Below, in pieces: positions 12,743-25,356 of a stretch of 64,000 bases of DNA (position 1 is the stretch's first letter; the number at the start of each line of letters is the position of its first letter). The notes below the pieces were generated by a model, which did no database searches, was not told where the DNA came from, and worked only from the letters and a program-made list of their open reading frames with translations. Made by a program: the position numbers and the translations under genes. This DNA is from Chenopodium formosanum (taxonomy: Eukaryota > Streptophyta > Magnoliopsida > Caryophyllales > Amaranthaceae), in assembly GCA_024500155.1 (NCBI GenBank), contig CM044869.1, forward strand, positions 45,153,898-45,217,897, given 5' to 3'.

Positions 12743-15700
12743 TCAGGTGCTTGGAGTTTGTGTGTCTGTAACATTGTTCGTTAGAGAAACATTAAATTGT
12801 TTTAAGAGTGTATCTTTAAACTTCTTCATTTTAGCTTCAAACAAACCCATGCGACTCTTAAGTTCGGTGTTCTCTTCTTGAATAAGTTCTACCTGATTTG
12901 TAAGAGCTTCATTTTGTATTTTAGCCGCATTTAACTCAGTTTGAAGAACTTCTCTGCTGGGTTGTGGTCCATTCATATCCTTTAGAGTTATTCCTCCACC
13001 TAAGCCCACAACTCGATCTCGAGACTTGGATTTAAAAACCTTTTGTGAAACCTGATATTCAAAGACAATAAAATATATGTTTCTAAATAAAAAGTTATTT
13101 CTACATATATACATTAATGATATCAAATAAAAACGACATATGACAAAAATAAGAAATTTCAAAAATTGAACGACATATGACAAAAATATTAGTGCCTCCC
13201 ATATTACCACATCATCTAGTTGTCTAGCACGGCCTATAATATCACCATGGTTCCACAATGCAAGTTCTGGTTCTATATATTATTTTCAATTCATCATGTC
13301 AAAATATTTATTTCCCAGATCAACTAAACCACAATGACTGCATGCAACTTAAATTCCAAGAAACGTTATGCTGTTAGGAAAAAATATAAAATACAGATAT
13401 ATCATCAATGGCAAGACCATGGACTACCAAGCCAGTAATCATTGAATTCCAAGCAGACATACTACTACTAGCTTTTGCAGCCATCAAAAACTTCTTTTGC
13501 TATTTCTATTTTACATTTTGCATACATATCAATAATTGCAGACAGTAAAATATCATTCAATGCAATTTTCTCGATCAAGAGAATATGTATCCCATAAAAT
13601 ATGATCAAGAGCTTCAAGCCGTGCACACCCAGCAATAATAGAAGAAAATGTAAACTCATCCGGCTCAATACCCAATAAGCACATATCCTTAAACATTCTT
13701 AATGCCTCCTCTAATCGAGAATTTTTAACACAGCCACCAATCAAAGAATTCTATGAGACAACATGCACAATTATTTCAATTGAGAAAATGTGATTTAAAA
13801 CTACCAAACCACTGCCAAAGAGAAAAAAGAAAAAAAACAAAAACAAAATGAGTAATACGATAGAAGTAAGTTACCTGGACATATGAAAGCGACGGATCGT
13901 TTTCCATGGTTTATTGAATTTCAGCCTACAAGATTTTCATGAAAAATTTAATATAGTGGATTATGAAAAAAAAATCAAATAAATAAAAACATACATGCTT
14001 TTGAATTGTCTCTGCATTTGGAAGACTATTGCCTTTTTTGCAAGTTGAATAAAACATATCAACCAAAGTAGGTTTATTACCTTTACTTCCTCCCTATAAT
14101 CACATGATAAAACATTTTTTCTGAATAATAATTAATCATATATGACAATTCAAAGTAGAAAAAAAACCTATTAAACAATATCTATACCAGATCGTCCCAA
14201 ATGATTTGCCGTACAGGCTTGCTTCCAGTTCGCGGCATTAAAGCTTTGGCATATTTACCTCTATTAACATAGTTTCTTTCACATCTTTTCTAAACAAAAA
14301 TAGCATTACATTAAAATTCAATACATATGCTCGTTCACAATCTCTGGTTTAGTAAAAATTACCTTAAAGTTATCATTTGAATAAATCTCTTTTATGAGCC
14401 ACTTCCACTCTTGTGTATCAAGCCCCTTTGGAGGATCACCTTTAGCAGCAGCTTCTAAGGTTATTTTTTTGTTAGTGACATTATACCTTAATAGATCTCC
14501 TCTCCAATTCGTCCACAGCTCTTTCATATGCCCAAGAACATGCTCCTTATATGTTTCCATGCTTTCATTAGTAAAAACATCCTACAATAATAATATTATG
14601 AATAATTAAAACTATATAAAATCTCTTTCAAAAAAAAAATAACTATATAAAATCAATCATGACATGCTGCCAACAACATCCAAAACCCCATACCTTGCAA
14701 AAAATAACAAAATTTGAACAACTTAATAAAAAAAATAAGACAAAATTTAAGAGCATCAAATTTTTTGGTTAAATTGGTACCGTAGCCGCTGTCCACATAT
14801 GGTCTTTTTCTCTCTCCCCAATATCATCCCATTTATGCACTTTTAATGGGAAAATGTTAGTATCTCGGACTATGATCCCCAAATGTCTTGAAAATACTTT
14901 GTGGTTCTCTCCTACGGCCCGATTGTTGAAGAACTGTATTTGTAACTTCTCATTGGGTTTTAGTCTAGCAATCTCTTTGCATTTGTTTCTTCCTCTCTTT
15001 TTTCCATTAGTTGCTTGCTTCTTAGTAGTAGATTGGTCACCACCTTCAAAGAAAATAATGTATTTTTAAAAATTAATAGTATCAAAAGATAACGATAAAG
15101 AAAAAGTACAAATCTAAATCTATACCTAAGTAATAGCATATCACTGACATAGGAAAAATAAACAAAGTAAACTCAAAATAGGTATTAAAAATTTAGGTAT
15201 TACCCCTTGCATCTCCTTGAAATGTTGTAGGTTCCTCTGTTCCATTGTCATTTCCATCATCTTGAAAGTTCATCTCGTGGTCAAGGCCATCAAGATTTGC
15301 ATAGCCTTCTTAATAGAGCATATCTTGATCTTCATGTGATGTATATTGTATCTCACCATCAGCATCAACATCATCATCATCATTGATATTCTCATTACAT
15401 GACTCAGAAAATGAATCATGATCATCTATATTAGTATTACCATTAAACTGAGCACAGGGAGTAACTAGTGGATTAAAGGAAGCTCTTACGTTTCTATCAG
15501 CATTAGGGGAAGTGGTTGGAGCTCTAACATGACTAAAAGGGAGTTTATTTGATGATAAAGGGCCTTTATTAACACAAAGAGAATCATTACCATTACTAGA
15601 ACGGATTAAAGGATGTTTACTTCTGTGTAAAATACCAGTACTAGCCCCTATTCCATCAACATTAGAATTAGCATTACTTTTGTTTGGATATAGACCTGCT

Positions 15701-15849
15701 AACCCCTTTCCACGTCCTTTAGAGAGCATAAGAGGTGGAACATACTCCCTTTTAGATCTTGGCATCGATGGTCTTTGAGTGGATCCATTAGGGACAGCCA
15801 TTATGTTCCTATTAATTAACATTAAAAGATTAAAATTAGATTTAAACAA
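12743..15849 (-). pseudogene. CACTA-2 second gene, Transposase_24/TNPA-like, decayed
   Basis: Read on the minus strand, exon-like blocks follow in order. 15849-15205 is basic then strongly acidic (DDDDVDADGE) and has a TAA stop at 15312-15310. Next come 15047-14782 (RLKPNEKLQIQFF, VFSRHLGIIVRD), 14583-14363 (MKELWTNWRGDLL, PPKGLDTQEWKWLI), 14290-14188 (KRCERNY, MPRTGSKPV), 14095-13997 (NKPTLVDMFYSTCKKG), 13924-13876 (MENDPSLSYVQ, with a stop just before it), 13260-13190 and 13053-12743. The last block has a long coiled coil (ELNAAKIQNEALTNQ..., LIQEENTELKSRM) and ends at 12743. This order matches the plant transposase Ptta/En/Spm family found beside TNP2 genes. A PPR gene fragment sits between the sixth and seventh blocks. 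Exon borders are approximate. Confidence 0.75.
13400..13760 (-). pseudogene. Captured PPR gene fragment inside CACTA-2
   Basis: The minus strand encodes about two and a half pentatricopeptide repeats: NSLIGGCVKNSRLEEALRMF, KDMCLLGIEPDEFTFSSII, then after a frameshift NDILLSAIIDMYAKC and EVFDG, then after another SMSAWNSMITGLVVHGLA. Phrases like DMYAKCG, EPDEFTFSSII and AWNSMI are hallmarks of plant PLS-class PPR proteins, which edit or process organelle RNA. The fragment has no start, lacks most repeats, and shares no frame with the CACTA genes around it. It lies in what would be an intron of the second gene. Capture by the transposon is the simplest explanation. Confidence 0.8.
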
Positions 15850-15912
15850 ACAATTTACTTTAGTATTTCTATCTAGGATATCAATAAAACAAGCATGTCA
15901 TGCTTTAGAAAA

Positions 15913-16230
15913 TTAGTAAATACTAATATGAAAATAATTATAAAAAAAAAAAAAAAAAAAAGACTGCCAGGGGATTTCTAGTGTTGCTCGTGCATAGCAC
16001 TCCACATCAAAATTTATTTCTCCTATACCTTGTACCTTTACATGTCTGACATACTTTGATACATGTCTAGCATAACCTTCAACAACTACTTTAAAACAGA
16101 GAACATACAAGATCTGCCCATCAACTGTCAGTCTTAGAATTATATATTCTTTAAGTGGCAGGTGCTTGTGTGTTGCCTGCTGTTTTACAGCCAGGACATT
16201 CAAGACTGCAACATAATTAAAATATTTCAT
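15913..16230 (-). CDS. Unrecognised 105-aa open frame in CACTA-2
   Basis: An open frame between the two CACTA-2 genes whose composition is protein-like up to about residue 90 (VLNVLAVKQQ, YIILRLTVDGQILY, CFKVVVEGYARHVSKYV). It then runs into a poly-A-derived Phe tract at 15940-15961, so the end is not genuine. The VKQQ segment followed by a strand-like stretch weakly recalls the middle of plant cystatins, but spacing differs and no QxVxG loop is seen, so I do not assign it. It may be a second captured gene piece or an extra exon of the neighbouring gene. Confidence 0.3.
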   Translation of the reverse strand: MKYFNYVAVLNVLAVKQQATHKHLPLKEYIILRLTVDGQILYVLCFKVVVEGYARHVSKYVRHVKVQGIGEINFDVECYARATLEIPWQSFFFFFFYNYFHISIY

Positions 16231-16242
16231 GTAACCTTTTCA

Positions 16243-16319
16243 TTTAACTCCAACAACATACAGTATAGTTTCACTCCAGCAACATATAGTATAGTTTCAC
16301 TCCAGCAACATATAGTACC
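16243..16319. repeat. 26-bp tandem repeat, three copies
   Basis: Three consecutive units of the form tttcactccagcaacatata + gtatag, the first with three substitutions. It lies in the spacer between the two CACTA-2 genes. Confidence 0.9.
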
Positions 16320-16696
16320 AATTAAGGGGAATGGTCTTGAGGTAAAATTAGGACAGGATAATAAGTTTCAGACAGATTTAGACCATAGTTTAAATGTCAG
16401 AAAGATTTAGACCAACACAGTGAATTTTAATAGTAATAAAAAATTAGAACAACAATAAGTTTTATTCATCTAACATTGGATGCAAGAAAATATTATTAAA
16501 AACAAGCACTAGGCATCAAAGACAATAGCAGAGAACTACACATTGCCATTTAAATGCCAGTAGGAGATAATTTATGGGCGTATTATTCTTCTAGAAATAA
16601 ATAAAAACAATGAGAAAAAAGATAATTGACAAATTATTCTTCTCTTCTCCTCTTCAGAGATACTTCATCCCCTTTTTTTTTTAGAAATCGCACCCA

Positions 16697-19600
16697 CAAA
16701 AATTGGATCTATACCATCCGACTTCTACAAATTTCAGCACTTGCAATAGTTGACGAAGTTGCAACATATGTAGGCTTAAAAAATTCACCATGCTGATTTG
16801 CATAACCTTCCTCAAAATCATTATCCTCCTCACTTGATAAGTTGCGAGGTTGAGTCTTTGACACAATATACCAACCTTTGTTAGCATTGTCAATGGCATA
16901 AAAAGCTTGTCTTGGTTGGCTAGCTAAGATATATGGTTCATTAGTCTTTAATTGCTTATTGCAATTAAAACTAACAATTCCATATTCGTCTTCTTTTACT
17001 CCTCTAACCTTATCAAATACGTCCCACCATTTACAACGAAATAACACTACTCGATTTCCTCCAAGATATTGCATCTCAATTATATCTGTTACTACTCCAT
17101 AATAGTCTGTGTTATCATCTTCTTCTCCGGTGTTTCCAATCACAACCACTCCACTATTTTGTGTTCTCAAAGTCTTCTCACGATTTTGTATGTGAAATTT
17201 ATACCCATTTACAATATAACCACTAAAAGAGGTTACATATTGGGTTGGCCCACGTGATAATGAAAGGAGATTTTCCATTTCCTTGCTCTTATTATTCACA
17301 TATAACCGAGCAACCTACCAGAAAGTACAAAAAAAAAATATGTATTAATGGCAAACTTGAATCTCAATTATCTTATTATTTGATGAAAATTAAAAGGCTT
17401 ACTTCATCTTTGAACCACAATTTAAAATTCTCAGTCCATTTCTCTTCGGATATTCCATTAATTGGACAAGCTTGAGAATATTCTCTAAAAAAATTTTTTA
17501 AAAAAAAAGTTGATGATGAAACTATAGCGACGGAAAAAAAATAAAGAAACCTAATTAAGGCTAAGAGTCTTACTCAAGGAATGGTTGAACCTCATCACAA
17601 TTCTTCAAAATATAATTATGAGCTTGATCTAACTCAGACTTTGGAACATCGATGACAGTTGGAGCTCCTACGCCTCGGCTAGGATGACTAAATATAGGCA
17701 AGGCCTCATCATCACCATTTGCATTTTCATAATTTCTCTCTAGACGATTAAATCTAGTTTCAATATTCTGCATGTACCTTGAGCAAAGAGTCATGCACTC
17801 ATCTGCTAAATAGCCCTCTACAATTGAAGCCTCTGGACGAGCCCTATTTCTTATGTAAGACTTGAGCTTGTACATATACTTCTCAATAGGATACATCCAT
17901 CTGAAGTGAACTGGACCCCCAACTCTAGCTTCACTAGCTAAGTGAACTGGTAAATGCATCATCACATCAAAGAAAGAAGGAGGGAACACTTTTTCTAATT
18001 TGCAAAGGGTGATAGGAATTTGAGACTCTAGTTGTTTCAACTCTTCAACATTGATTACTTTAGCACATAAAATAGTAAAATACCTTGACAGCTCAATTAT
18101 TACTTCGCGTACAAGTGGAGTTAGTAGGCCACGCATTGCTAAAGGAAAAAGATGTTGGAGTATAACATGGTAATCATGACTCTTCAACCCTGAAATTTTG
18201 GCCTCCTTAGAGTTGACACAATAGGATATATTAGATTAAAAACCATCCAGAACCTTTAATTCTTTCAAAAAATTGCAGAAAGTGCGCTTCTCTGCAGAAG
18301 AAAAAGTAAAAGGGGCTGGAGGCATCTTCCACTTGTCCCCTTCTTTGATTGGATGTAATGTTGGCCTCAATCCCATTTCTTCTAAGTCATGACGAGATTT
18401 AATAGTGTCTTTTGTCTTCCCTTTCACATTCATTATTGTCCCTATAATGCTTTCACAAATGTTTTTTTCAATATGCATCACATCCAGATTATGTCGTAAT
18501 TGATGCACCCTCCAGTAAGGAAGCTTAAAGAAAATACTTTTTTATTCCAATTGTCCCCCCTAAGCTCATGAGATATATTTGTCTTTACTTGTGGATCATT
18601 AGACAATATGATATTCTTGAGATCCTCAAATTGATGAAGAATTTCATCGATCGAACAAGGTTCTGGAGGTAAATTGTGCTCCACCGTTCCATCAAATGAA
18701 GCCTTATCCTTTCGCCATCTATGATTCTTTGGCAAATACACTTGATGGCCCATATAACATTCCTTGCCTCCGTGAGATAACCTCTTTGATCGCGTTTCTT
18801 TAAGACAACAAGGACATGCTAAATAGCCCTTAGTACTCCAACCCGATAACATTGCATATGCTGGAAAATCATTTATGGTCCACATCAAAGCTGCACGTAG
18901 TTGAAAATGATGTTGAATTGCTGCATCAAAAGTATTTACCCCAGTGGCCCATAAGTTATTTAATTCCTCGATCAAAGGTTACAAATATATGTCAATTGCG
19001 TTACCAGGCCCTTTAGGGCTAGGAATAAGCATTGATAGAATCATATTAGACTGCTTCATACAAAGTTCGGGGGGCAAGTTATAGGGAATAAGAACCACTG
19101 GCCAAATACTATATGATGTTTTCGAATTTGCAAAGGGTTGAAAACCATCACTAGCAAGCCCTAACCTAACATTTCGAGGATCCGATGCAAAATCGGGAAA
19201 TTCTTTATCAAATGAATCCCAAGAATCTCCATCAACAAGATGTCTCATCGTACCATCTTTCTTCTTTTTACCATGATGCCAAGTCATCAAAGAAGCAGTT
19301 TTTGAGCACATGAATAATCTTTGAAGCCTAGGCTTTAGAGGAAAGTATCGAAGGGTTTTCTGAGGTATTTTCTTGCCATTTTCTTGCACTTGTCCTCACC
19401 GTTGTGTTTGTTACTTTTCCATCTTAAAGCACCACACACATTGCATGCATCCAACTTCGCATCATCCTTCCAATATAACATACAGTCATTGATACAAGCA
19501 TCAATTTTTTCATAAGAAAGCCCCAAATCTTTTATGATCTTCTTTGACTCATAATAAGAATCGGGCAAATTTGATTTTTCGGGCAAAAGCTCTTTCTTAA

Positions 19601-20141
19601 GGAAATCTAATAGCATGGTAAATGATTCATTACTCCAACGACCAAGAGTTTTGATATGAAGGAGTTTTAAGAGTGCAGACATTCTAGATCTCTTGCAACC
19701 TTCATAAACAGGATCTTGCGAATCTTTCAACAAGCTATAAAATTTCTTAGTGTCAACATTTGGCTCCTCAACATCTTTGACATCAATGGGGGAACTACCA
19801 TTATTATACTCTGGATAGAAATCCCGTAAGATATTATGTAGCTCATCTTGGTTTTCATGATCTATCCCATCATCCTCATCAGATTCAAGTTGAGGCTCAT
19901 CTAACCCCTCTCCATGATGATACCAAAAGGTATACCTTTTAACTACTCCAAAAACTAGTGGATGTTCTCTTACTTTTTCAAGATTACCAGACTCTCCATT
20001 CATACATTGACAACAAGGACAACGTATTGTTGTAGTTTTTAATTTTTTAAATGCATAGTCTAAAAAAATATCTACTCCCTCCACTTATAATGGGTCATTA
20101 ACATAATCTTCAATGGTCATCCAATCTTTACTAGGAGTCAT
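16697..20141 (-). pseudogene. CACTA-2 TNP2-like transposase, decayed
   Basis: The frame starts at ATG 20141 (MTPSKDWMTIEDYV) with a Transposase-associated domain (RCPCCQCMNG). A TAA at 20087-20085 interrupts it where relatives have Tyr. The TNP2 core follows (LLKLLHIKTLGRW, CMLYWKDDAKLDACNVCG, then after a frameshift near 19370 LRYFPLKPRLQRLFM, LASDGFQPFAN, SIWPVVLIPYNLPP). A stop at 18979 replaces an expected Gln. Next are WTINDFPAYAMLSGWSTKG, a frameshift near 18500-18540, and HNLDVMHIEKNICES. A stop near 18235 is followed by the DUF4218-like part (CKLEKVFPPSFFDVMMHL, RWMYPIEKY), an exon at 17481-17403 (ACPINGISEEKW), and a DUF4216-like part (DYYGVVTDIIEM, NEPYILASQPRQAFY) ending in a frameshift near 16700. 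It is better preserved than the CACTA-1 copy. Confidence 0.9.
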
Positions 20142-22199
20142 TTCTACAAACAAAAAAAAAATAATAAAGAAATAAAATAAGAATAAAATCATTGATGACT
20201 AAAAACTTTTTAGGTTATTATACTGCAATTTTATAGGCCATTAATGATTTAAATATTTTATACAACAACTAATAATTCTAATAATTGTCAATCAAGGAAA
20301 AAAACAATACGTTGAATCCTACCACAATTATTCAGTTAATAGCATAACCAACCACTACTACAAACCATTAGCTTAATTTATAAATCCAAAAAAAGACAAA
20401 GTATATAAGAAGAAACATTATCATAGATCAAAGCCAAAGTAAAGACAAGGAAGTTTATGCCATATCTTTGGAACTAATAAGTTAATACAGTTCAATTAAA
20501 TTCCTTGAGATGTTAATTAATATCTAGCTGGAAATAGCTTTGCACTCCCAAAAAAGTCATCATTTCCATTTATATTCATGTAAAAGAAAGCTCAAATCAT
20601 ATACAATGGAAACCTTTATAATTTTATATATATCCATGCTAATAAGGACAAAAGTTCATGTCCGACAAATTTGTTGTATGAATCATATCCATTTCAAAGT
20701 TTCTTTAACTTAGCCAACACATGAGACAAATCTCACCAGGTTATAAAATTCTCCTCTTCACTAATCTTATGATATTCACTCCAACACAAGATTAGCAAGC
20801 AACAACAAAATAGCATATACACCAGACCCCAAGACTACATTGGTAGAGGAAGGATTCTAAAAGCATCATAGATCATTTCTCTGCTCTGATCAACAATTAC
20901 AAATAAACCAGACCTTTTCAGCAAGGATCTAACCAAGACACCAACAAAATATTTTAAGCTAAAATTAGCAGTTTTATGGCAAATTCATTTGAAGGACTAG
21001 GCTGGTGTACTTTACCCACCCCCACAATAATGTAACAATGTTAAGAGCCTGATAACCTAATTCACTCAAATTCTCCTCTACGACACAAGATGTTTCAAGC
21101 TGCTTCATCTACGCAGCGAGTAACAAGAGTCTCTTAACTATATAGATTATGATTCTACCCTTTTTGTCATGAACCCAGCTTGTAAGGTGCCTCAAAGTCA
21201 ATGCCACTCTCCAGCTTCAAAGAAAAATCAACTCTTTCCCACAATAATCTACATGTCTTTGGAAAAAACAATAAATCATGCAACTAATTAACTCAAATAA
21301 GCTTTTTTCAAAAAAAAGACGTCTATGACTTATCACCAAATCAACCCCTAGATATCAGCACCATCTCCCTACTATCAAGCCACTTTATGCAATGAAGCAT
21401 CTATACAACGAAAATTCTTGCACGGTAACACCCCTTTTCAAAGAAAAAACCCCTAACCGAGCCATCAATGGCTTGAGTTATATGTAAAATATTAAAGTTC
21501 ATGTCTGACAGATTTGTTGTATAAATCATATGATTCATATCCATTTCAAAAGTTCATGTCCGACACAGTGTTAATTATTAAAAACGAACTGAAGGAAAAA
21601 CTAAAAGAAAACCATATACATGCATCTAATATTAAAGAAATCGAAACTTTGAAGAAATGAAAATAAAAAAAATAAAAAAATAAAAAAATAAAAAAAAAAA
21701 ACCAGAGAGAATATATAAGATTAAATAGCTAAACAAGATGAATCCATCAAAACACCCAAATTACATCAAATTGAGAATTAATTATACAATATTATGACAA
21801 TTAAACGGAAAATCGAAACTAATTGAAAAACAAAACTAAAGTAATTCAATGAAATCTATGATTCAGATTATACATATAACTATAATTAATAAGGAACCAA
21901 AGAAAAAAATTTAGATTATCAACAATCTATTCATAACCCTAAATTAGAATTATTGATTTGAAAGAAGACATTAAACATACCAAAATTATGAAATATTCCT
22001 TTCAAATTCGCTGATTTGGAGAAATTTCGAGCCCTAACCGCAAGAATTACGAACCACAGATTGAGAATTGGAGAATTATTGATTTGAGTGTAGAAAAAAA
22101 CTGTGGGTTTTAGGGTGCAGAATAATTAAGGCCAGGGGGAAGAGTGATTTATTTTAACGCGCGCTAGGTGAAATTTTCATCCCGCGTATGTGTTTACTC
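20142..22199. other. CACTA-2 leader region
   Basis: About 2 kb upstream of the minus-strand TNP2 start, AT-rich and without a recognisable exon. A segment of about 45 bp around cgacaaatttgttgta occurs at 20655-20700 and, with changes, at 21498-21550, with a third short piece (gttcatgtccgacac) at 21551-21566. It probably contains the element's promoter and 5' introns. Confidence 0.5.
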
Positions 22200-22413
22200 C
22201 TATTAACGACAGATCTATGCTTTATTATTTTATTTTATTTTATTTTTTAAATATTAACGACGGGCATAAAATATTGTCTTAACATTTGACAGATAATTTA
22301 CGAGAAACATTTTATATTCACGTTACAAACCAGAAAAATAGTGCTTTTAACGACGAGATTATGTTTTCATCGTTATTGAATTGTTGTTAAATATTAAAAT
22401 TTTAGTAGTGATA

Positions 22414-22796
22414 TATTTTATATTCAAGATCCGAAAACTGATGATTGGCAATTTGTTATAAAAGCTTAACCAAGAGATCTTTACGATATGCCAACTAAAG
22501 ATATTGTTGACCAAGCTGAGATTAATGACCAGGCTGTAGATGTAGATGCATATCAACAAGTGGAAGTCAATGAGGCTGTATTTCATAGTTTAAGCCAAGC
22601 AAATGATGATTTTTTAGTAGATTCATTAGCTACTAGTACTTTTGTGGTGGAAAGAGAACCTTCTATTGTGAAATTAGTTAGAAAAGCGATGGAGGATATT
22701 GACAAGTTGGATGATGACTTTATCAATGATGATGTCATTGAATCAATTGAGGATTCAATCGAAGAAGAACTTGATAATGAGTCATCATCGGAGTGA
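22414..22796 (+). pseudogene. CACTA-1 TNP2-like transposase, 3' portion
   Basis: Directly after the CACTA-2 right end and its 3-bp flank, the frame broken at 12040 resumes: FYIQDPKTDDWQFVIKA, a TAA stop (where relatives have Gln), then PRDLYDMPTKDIVDQ and an acidic tail (DKLDDDFINDD, EDSIEEELDNESSSE) ending at 22796. The joint restores gta-ttt-tat across the removed element. This is the usual acidic end of TNP2 proteins. Confidence 0.9.
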
Positions 22797-22990
22797 TGTT
22801 AACATTTTCCTTGAGTTAATTGATATTGTATTGTGCTTTAATTTACTGCTAGTGGCATGGTTGAGATTGTTTGGTTCAATATAATGATGATTATTTTGTT
22901 ATAAATGGGTTACTTAAGATTGTGCATATATTTGTGATTTGTTTAAATTATTGATTAGTAGTGGTTGAATCTCAAAGTAGGAAGTAAAAT

Positions 22991-25356
22991 ATGGTTGGAA
23001 GAGGTGGAGCAAAGAATGTAGGACCTCACAACAAAGATGGAAAAGGTTTGGAATAAAATATTTAATTTCATAGATTTGTTTCTATAATATGTTTTTTATT
23101 CATAACAACACAAAAGCTCTCTAGTTTCATTATGTAACTTTGGTTTTATGTTTACTAACCAGGTGCTACAGGGAATCGAGAAAGCATAAGACTTCAAAAT
23201 CAGAATCCAAATAAATGCAATCACAATATCATGCGGCTCAAGTTTCCGAATCCTGCAAATCAACATCAAACTGACAAATCTATGAGACCACTCCTCGTGA
23301 CCCTCCTACGTTGCATCAGGAAGAGCACAATAATATGGATATGGAAAATAATAATATGAACACTGATTTTGAATAAGGATTTTTTTCATCTAATGACGGT
23401 AATCTTTTTATCATGTAATACTTGTACTTTTTACGCTTTCCTTTTACAAGAAGAAGCTGACTAATTTACTTGATAATTTATTTAATTATAATATTGCATG
23501 AACATGTTTTAGATGTTGGTGAACAACTTGGAAAGAGGAAAAGGATGAACAACTTAAATGCAAGGATATCAAAAGCTTTTGTAGCAAATGTTGTTGTGAA
23601 TAACCCTGTCCAAATAAGGGACGAGTTCAATGCAGAGAATGGTAGAACAGAAACTCTACGATGTGATAACTAAACAGGTTTATCACACTCAGTAGTCAAT
23701 AAAGATCCTTCTCAAAATGGCGAAGGTAAAAATTTTTAAAAGCCAGTTGTACTCGGTTCTTTCTTTCATGTAATTGTTATTTGTGAATTATTTGGGTGTG
23801 CTACTTAGAATATATGATTTTCTATAAGACCTACTAACCTTTTACAACTTTTTACTTGACTATTAAGCTACAAGCAAATTGAAAAAAAGAGGAGACAGAG
23901 GAAAGTACAAAAGTTTTGTTGTTGATATGAAGCTGAAAGGACATAAATCTAAGCTGAAAGTTTACATTCTGGATGACATTGGTCGTGCAATTGGTGAAAA
24001 TGCGCGTCATTTAGTTAATGAATGTGGTCGTGTGGTGAGAACAAGGGCTCCTTTAAATGTAAAAAATTGGAAAGAAGCATTTGCAAAGGCTGGTGATGTA
24101 ATGTGGAGAGAAATTCAGGTTTTTTTTTCCTGTTATTATAGTGTGGTTTAAGTTTACAAAATTTCTGACTTTTTAATCTCATTAAGTATGAGATGAAATA
24201 TTATTTCAGGATAAGTTTGAAATTAAGGAAGGTAGCTCTTACATTAAGATGCAAGCCTTTTCAATCGACACTATGTAGTGCCTTTATAGGTTATGGAAGA
24301 CTCGATTGCACTATTATTACAAGAGTAAAGCTTGTGGACAGACAGATGAAGAGCGATTAAAAAAATCCACCTCCAGACTTACCAGAAGAGCAATGGGAAT
24401 ACTGCGTAGCACGATTTGGGTCTGATGATTTCAAGGTTACATTTAACTTTTTTGTATGTAATTTACTCTTATTTTTTTTATTAGGAAACCATATAAATTT
24501 TACATAGGTTCTATATATATTGTTTAATAGTTTTATCCTATTATTTATACAGAAAGTAAGTGAAAGAAATTCCAGAAATCACTTGTCTAAGAATAGAACA
24601 ACACAGACTACTGGAAACTTATCATTTGCTGAAGTCGAAGATATTCTGGTAAAATATGTTTTGAACTAAAATAGGAATTATAGTTTATGCTTCTATAGTG
24701 GAAGTTTAGTGACTGTAAACATTAATCCATTTGTTTATGTATTATTAGACTCAAGAAAACAATGGAGTTAAGCCACCTGCTGATGTTATTTGGCTTAACG
24801 AGCATACAAAAGAAAATGACGAGGGCGTTTTGGAGTGGGCTGATGAATCTCGTTCGAAGGAGATACATGTATGTTAGAATTATAAAGTGACGATGTAATG
24901 TGTTGTGTTAGTTGTATGAATGTTTACATATTTTAACTTAAAATTTATGTTTTTTGCCAGGAACAATTAAAAGTTGTTGTTGCTGCACATGGTGAATCAA
25001 AGACTCAAGAAGAGATTCTTCTGGATGTTTTGAAACCAAGATCAGGGTACTTTCGTGGGAAGGGAACTGCCTTGCCTGGATTTAGCAAAGGAAGACATCA
25101 ATTAGAGCATCAAAGCTTAATACGTGAGCAGCAAAAGAAAATTCAGGAGCAACAAGAATTAATTAAGGAGTTGCAAGAGAATCAGGAAAGAACTACCAAA
25201 CAATTAGAAGAGACTCAGGAAGCAACAGCAAGACAATTACAACAACAAAAGGAGGAGACACAACGAGCAATGAATGCAATGAAGAATTACTCAGAGCACT
25301 TGGTAATAGAGTTGCAAGTTAATCATCAAATATTTCCAGGTAACTTATTTTTGTAA
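22991..25356 (+). pseudogene. CACTA-1 second gene, Transposase_24/TNPA-like, decayed
   Basis: Exon-like blocks: 22991-23044 (MVGRGGAKNVGPHNKDGK), 23162 on (frameshifted), 23510-23673 (QLGKRKRMNNLNARI, ending in TAA), 23869-24118 (KKRGDRGKYKSF, LDDIGRAIGENARHLVNECG), 24210-24435 (IKMQAFSIDTM, a TAG, then LYRLWKTRLHYYY and PEEQWEYCVARFGS), 24553-24649, 24750-24868 (PADVIWLNEHTKENDE) and 24961-25356. The last block holds ILLDVLKPRSGYFRGKG and a Gln/Glu-rich coiled coil. The WRE, YK.K and EEQW segments are those of the plant transposase family PF03004. Several stops and frameshifts make it non-functional. Exon borders are approximate. Confidence 0.8.

Larger units (their letters stand above)
12041..22410. 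mobile_element. CACTA-2: 10.4-kb element inserted into the CACTA-1 transposase exon
   Basis: The right end reads ...ttttagtagtg at 22410 (complement CACTACTAAAA) and the left end at 12041 reads TACTACTAGAAAA, a one-base variant of CACTA. Both ends are followed inward by TTAACGAC-type subterminal repeats. The flanking trinucleotides (aag at 12038-12040, ata at 22411-22413) no longer match. Removing 12041-22410 plus one 3-bp copy restores the transposase frame (VEQV then FYIQDP), which fixes the borders. The minus strand carries a TNP2-like pseudogene (20141 down to 16697) and a second-gene pseudogene (15849 down to 12743) with a PPR fragment inside it. It is younger than CACTA-1. Confidence 0.92.
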
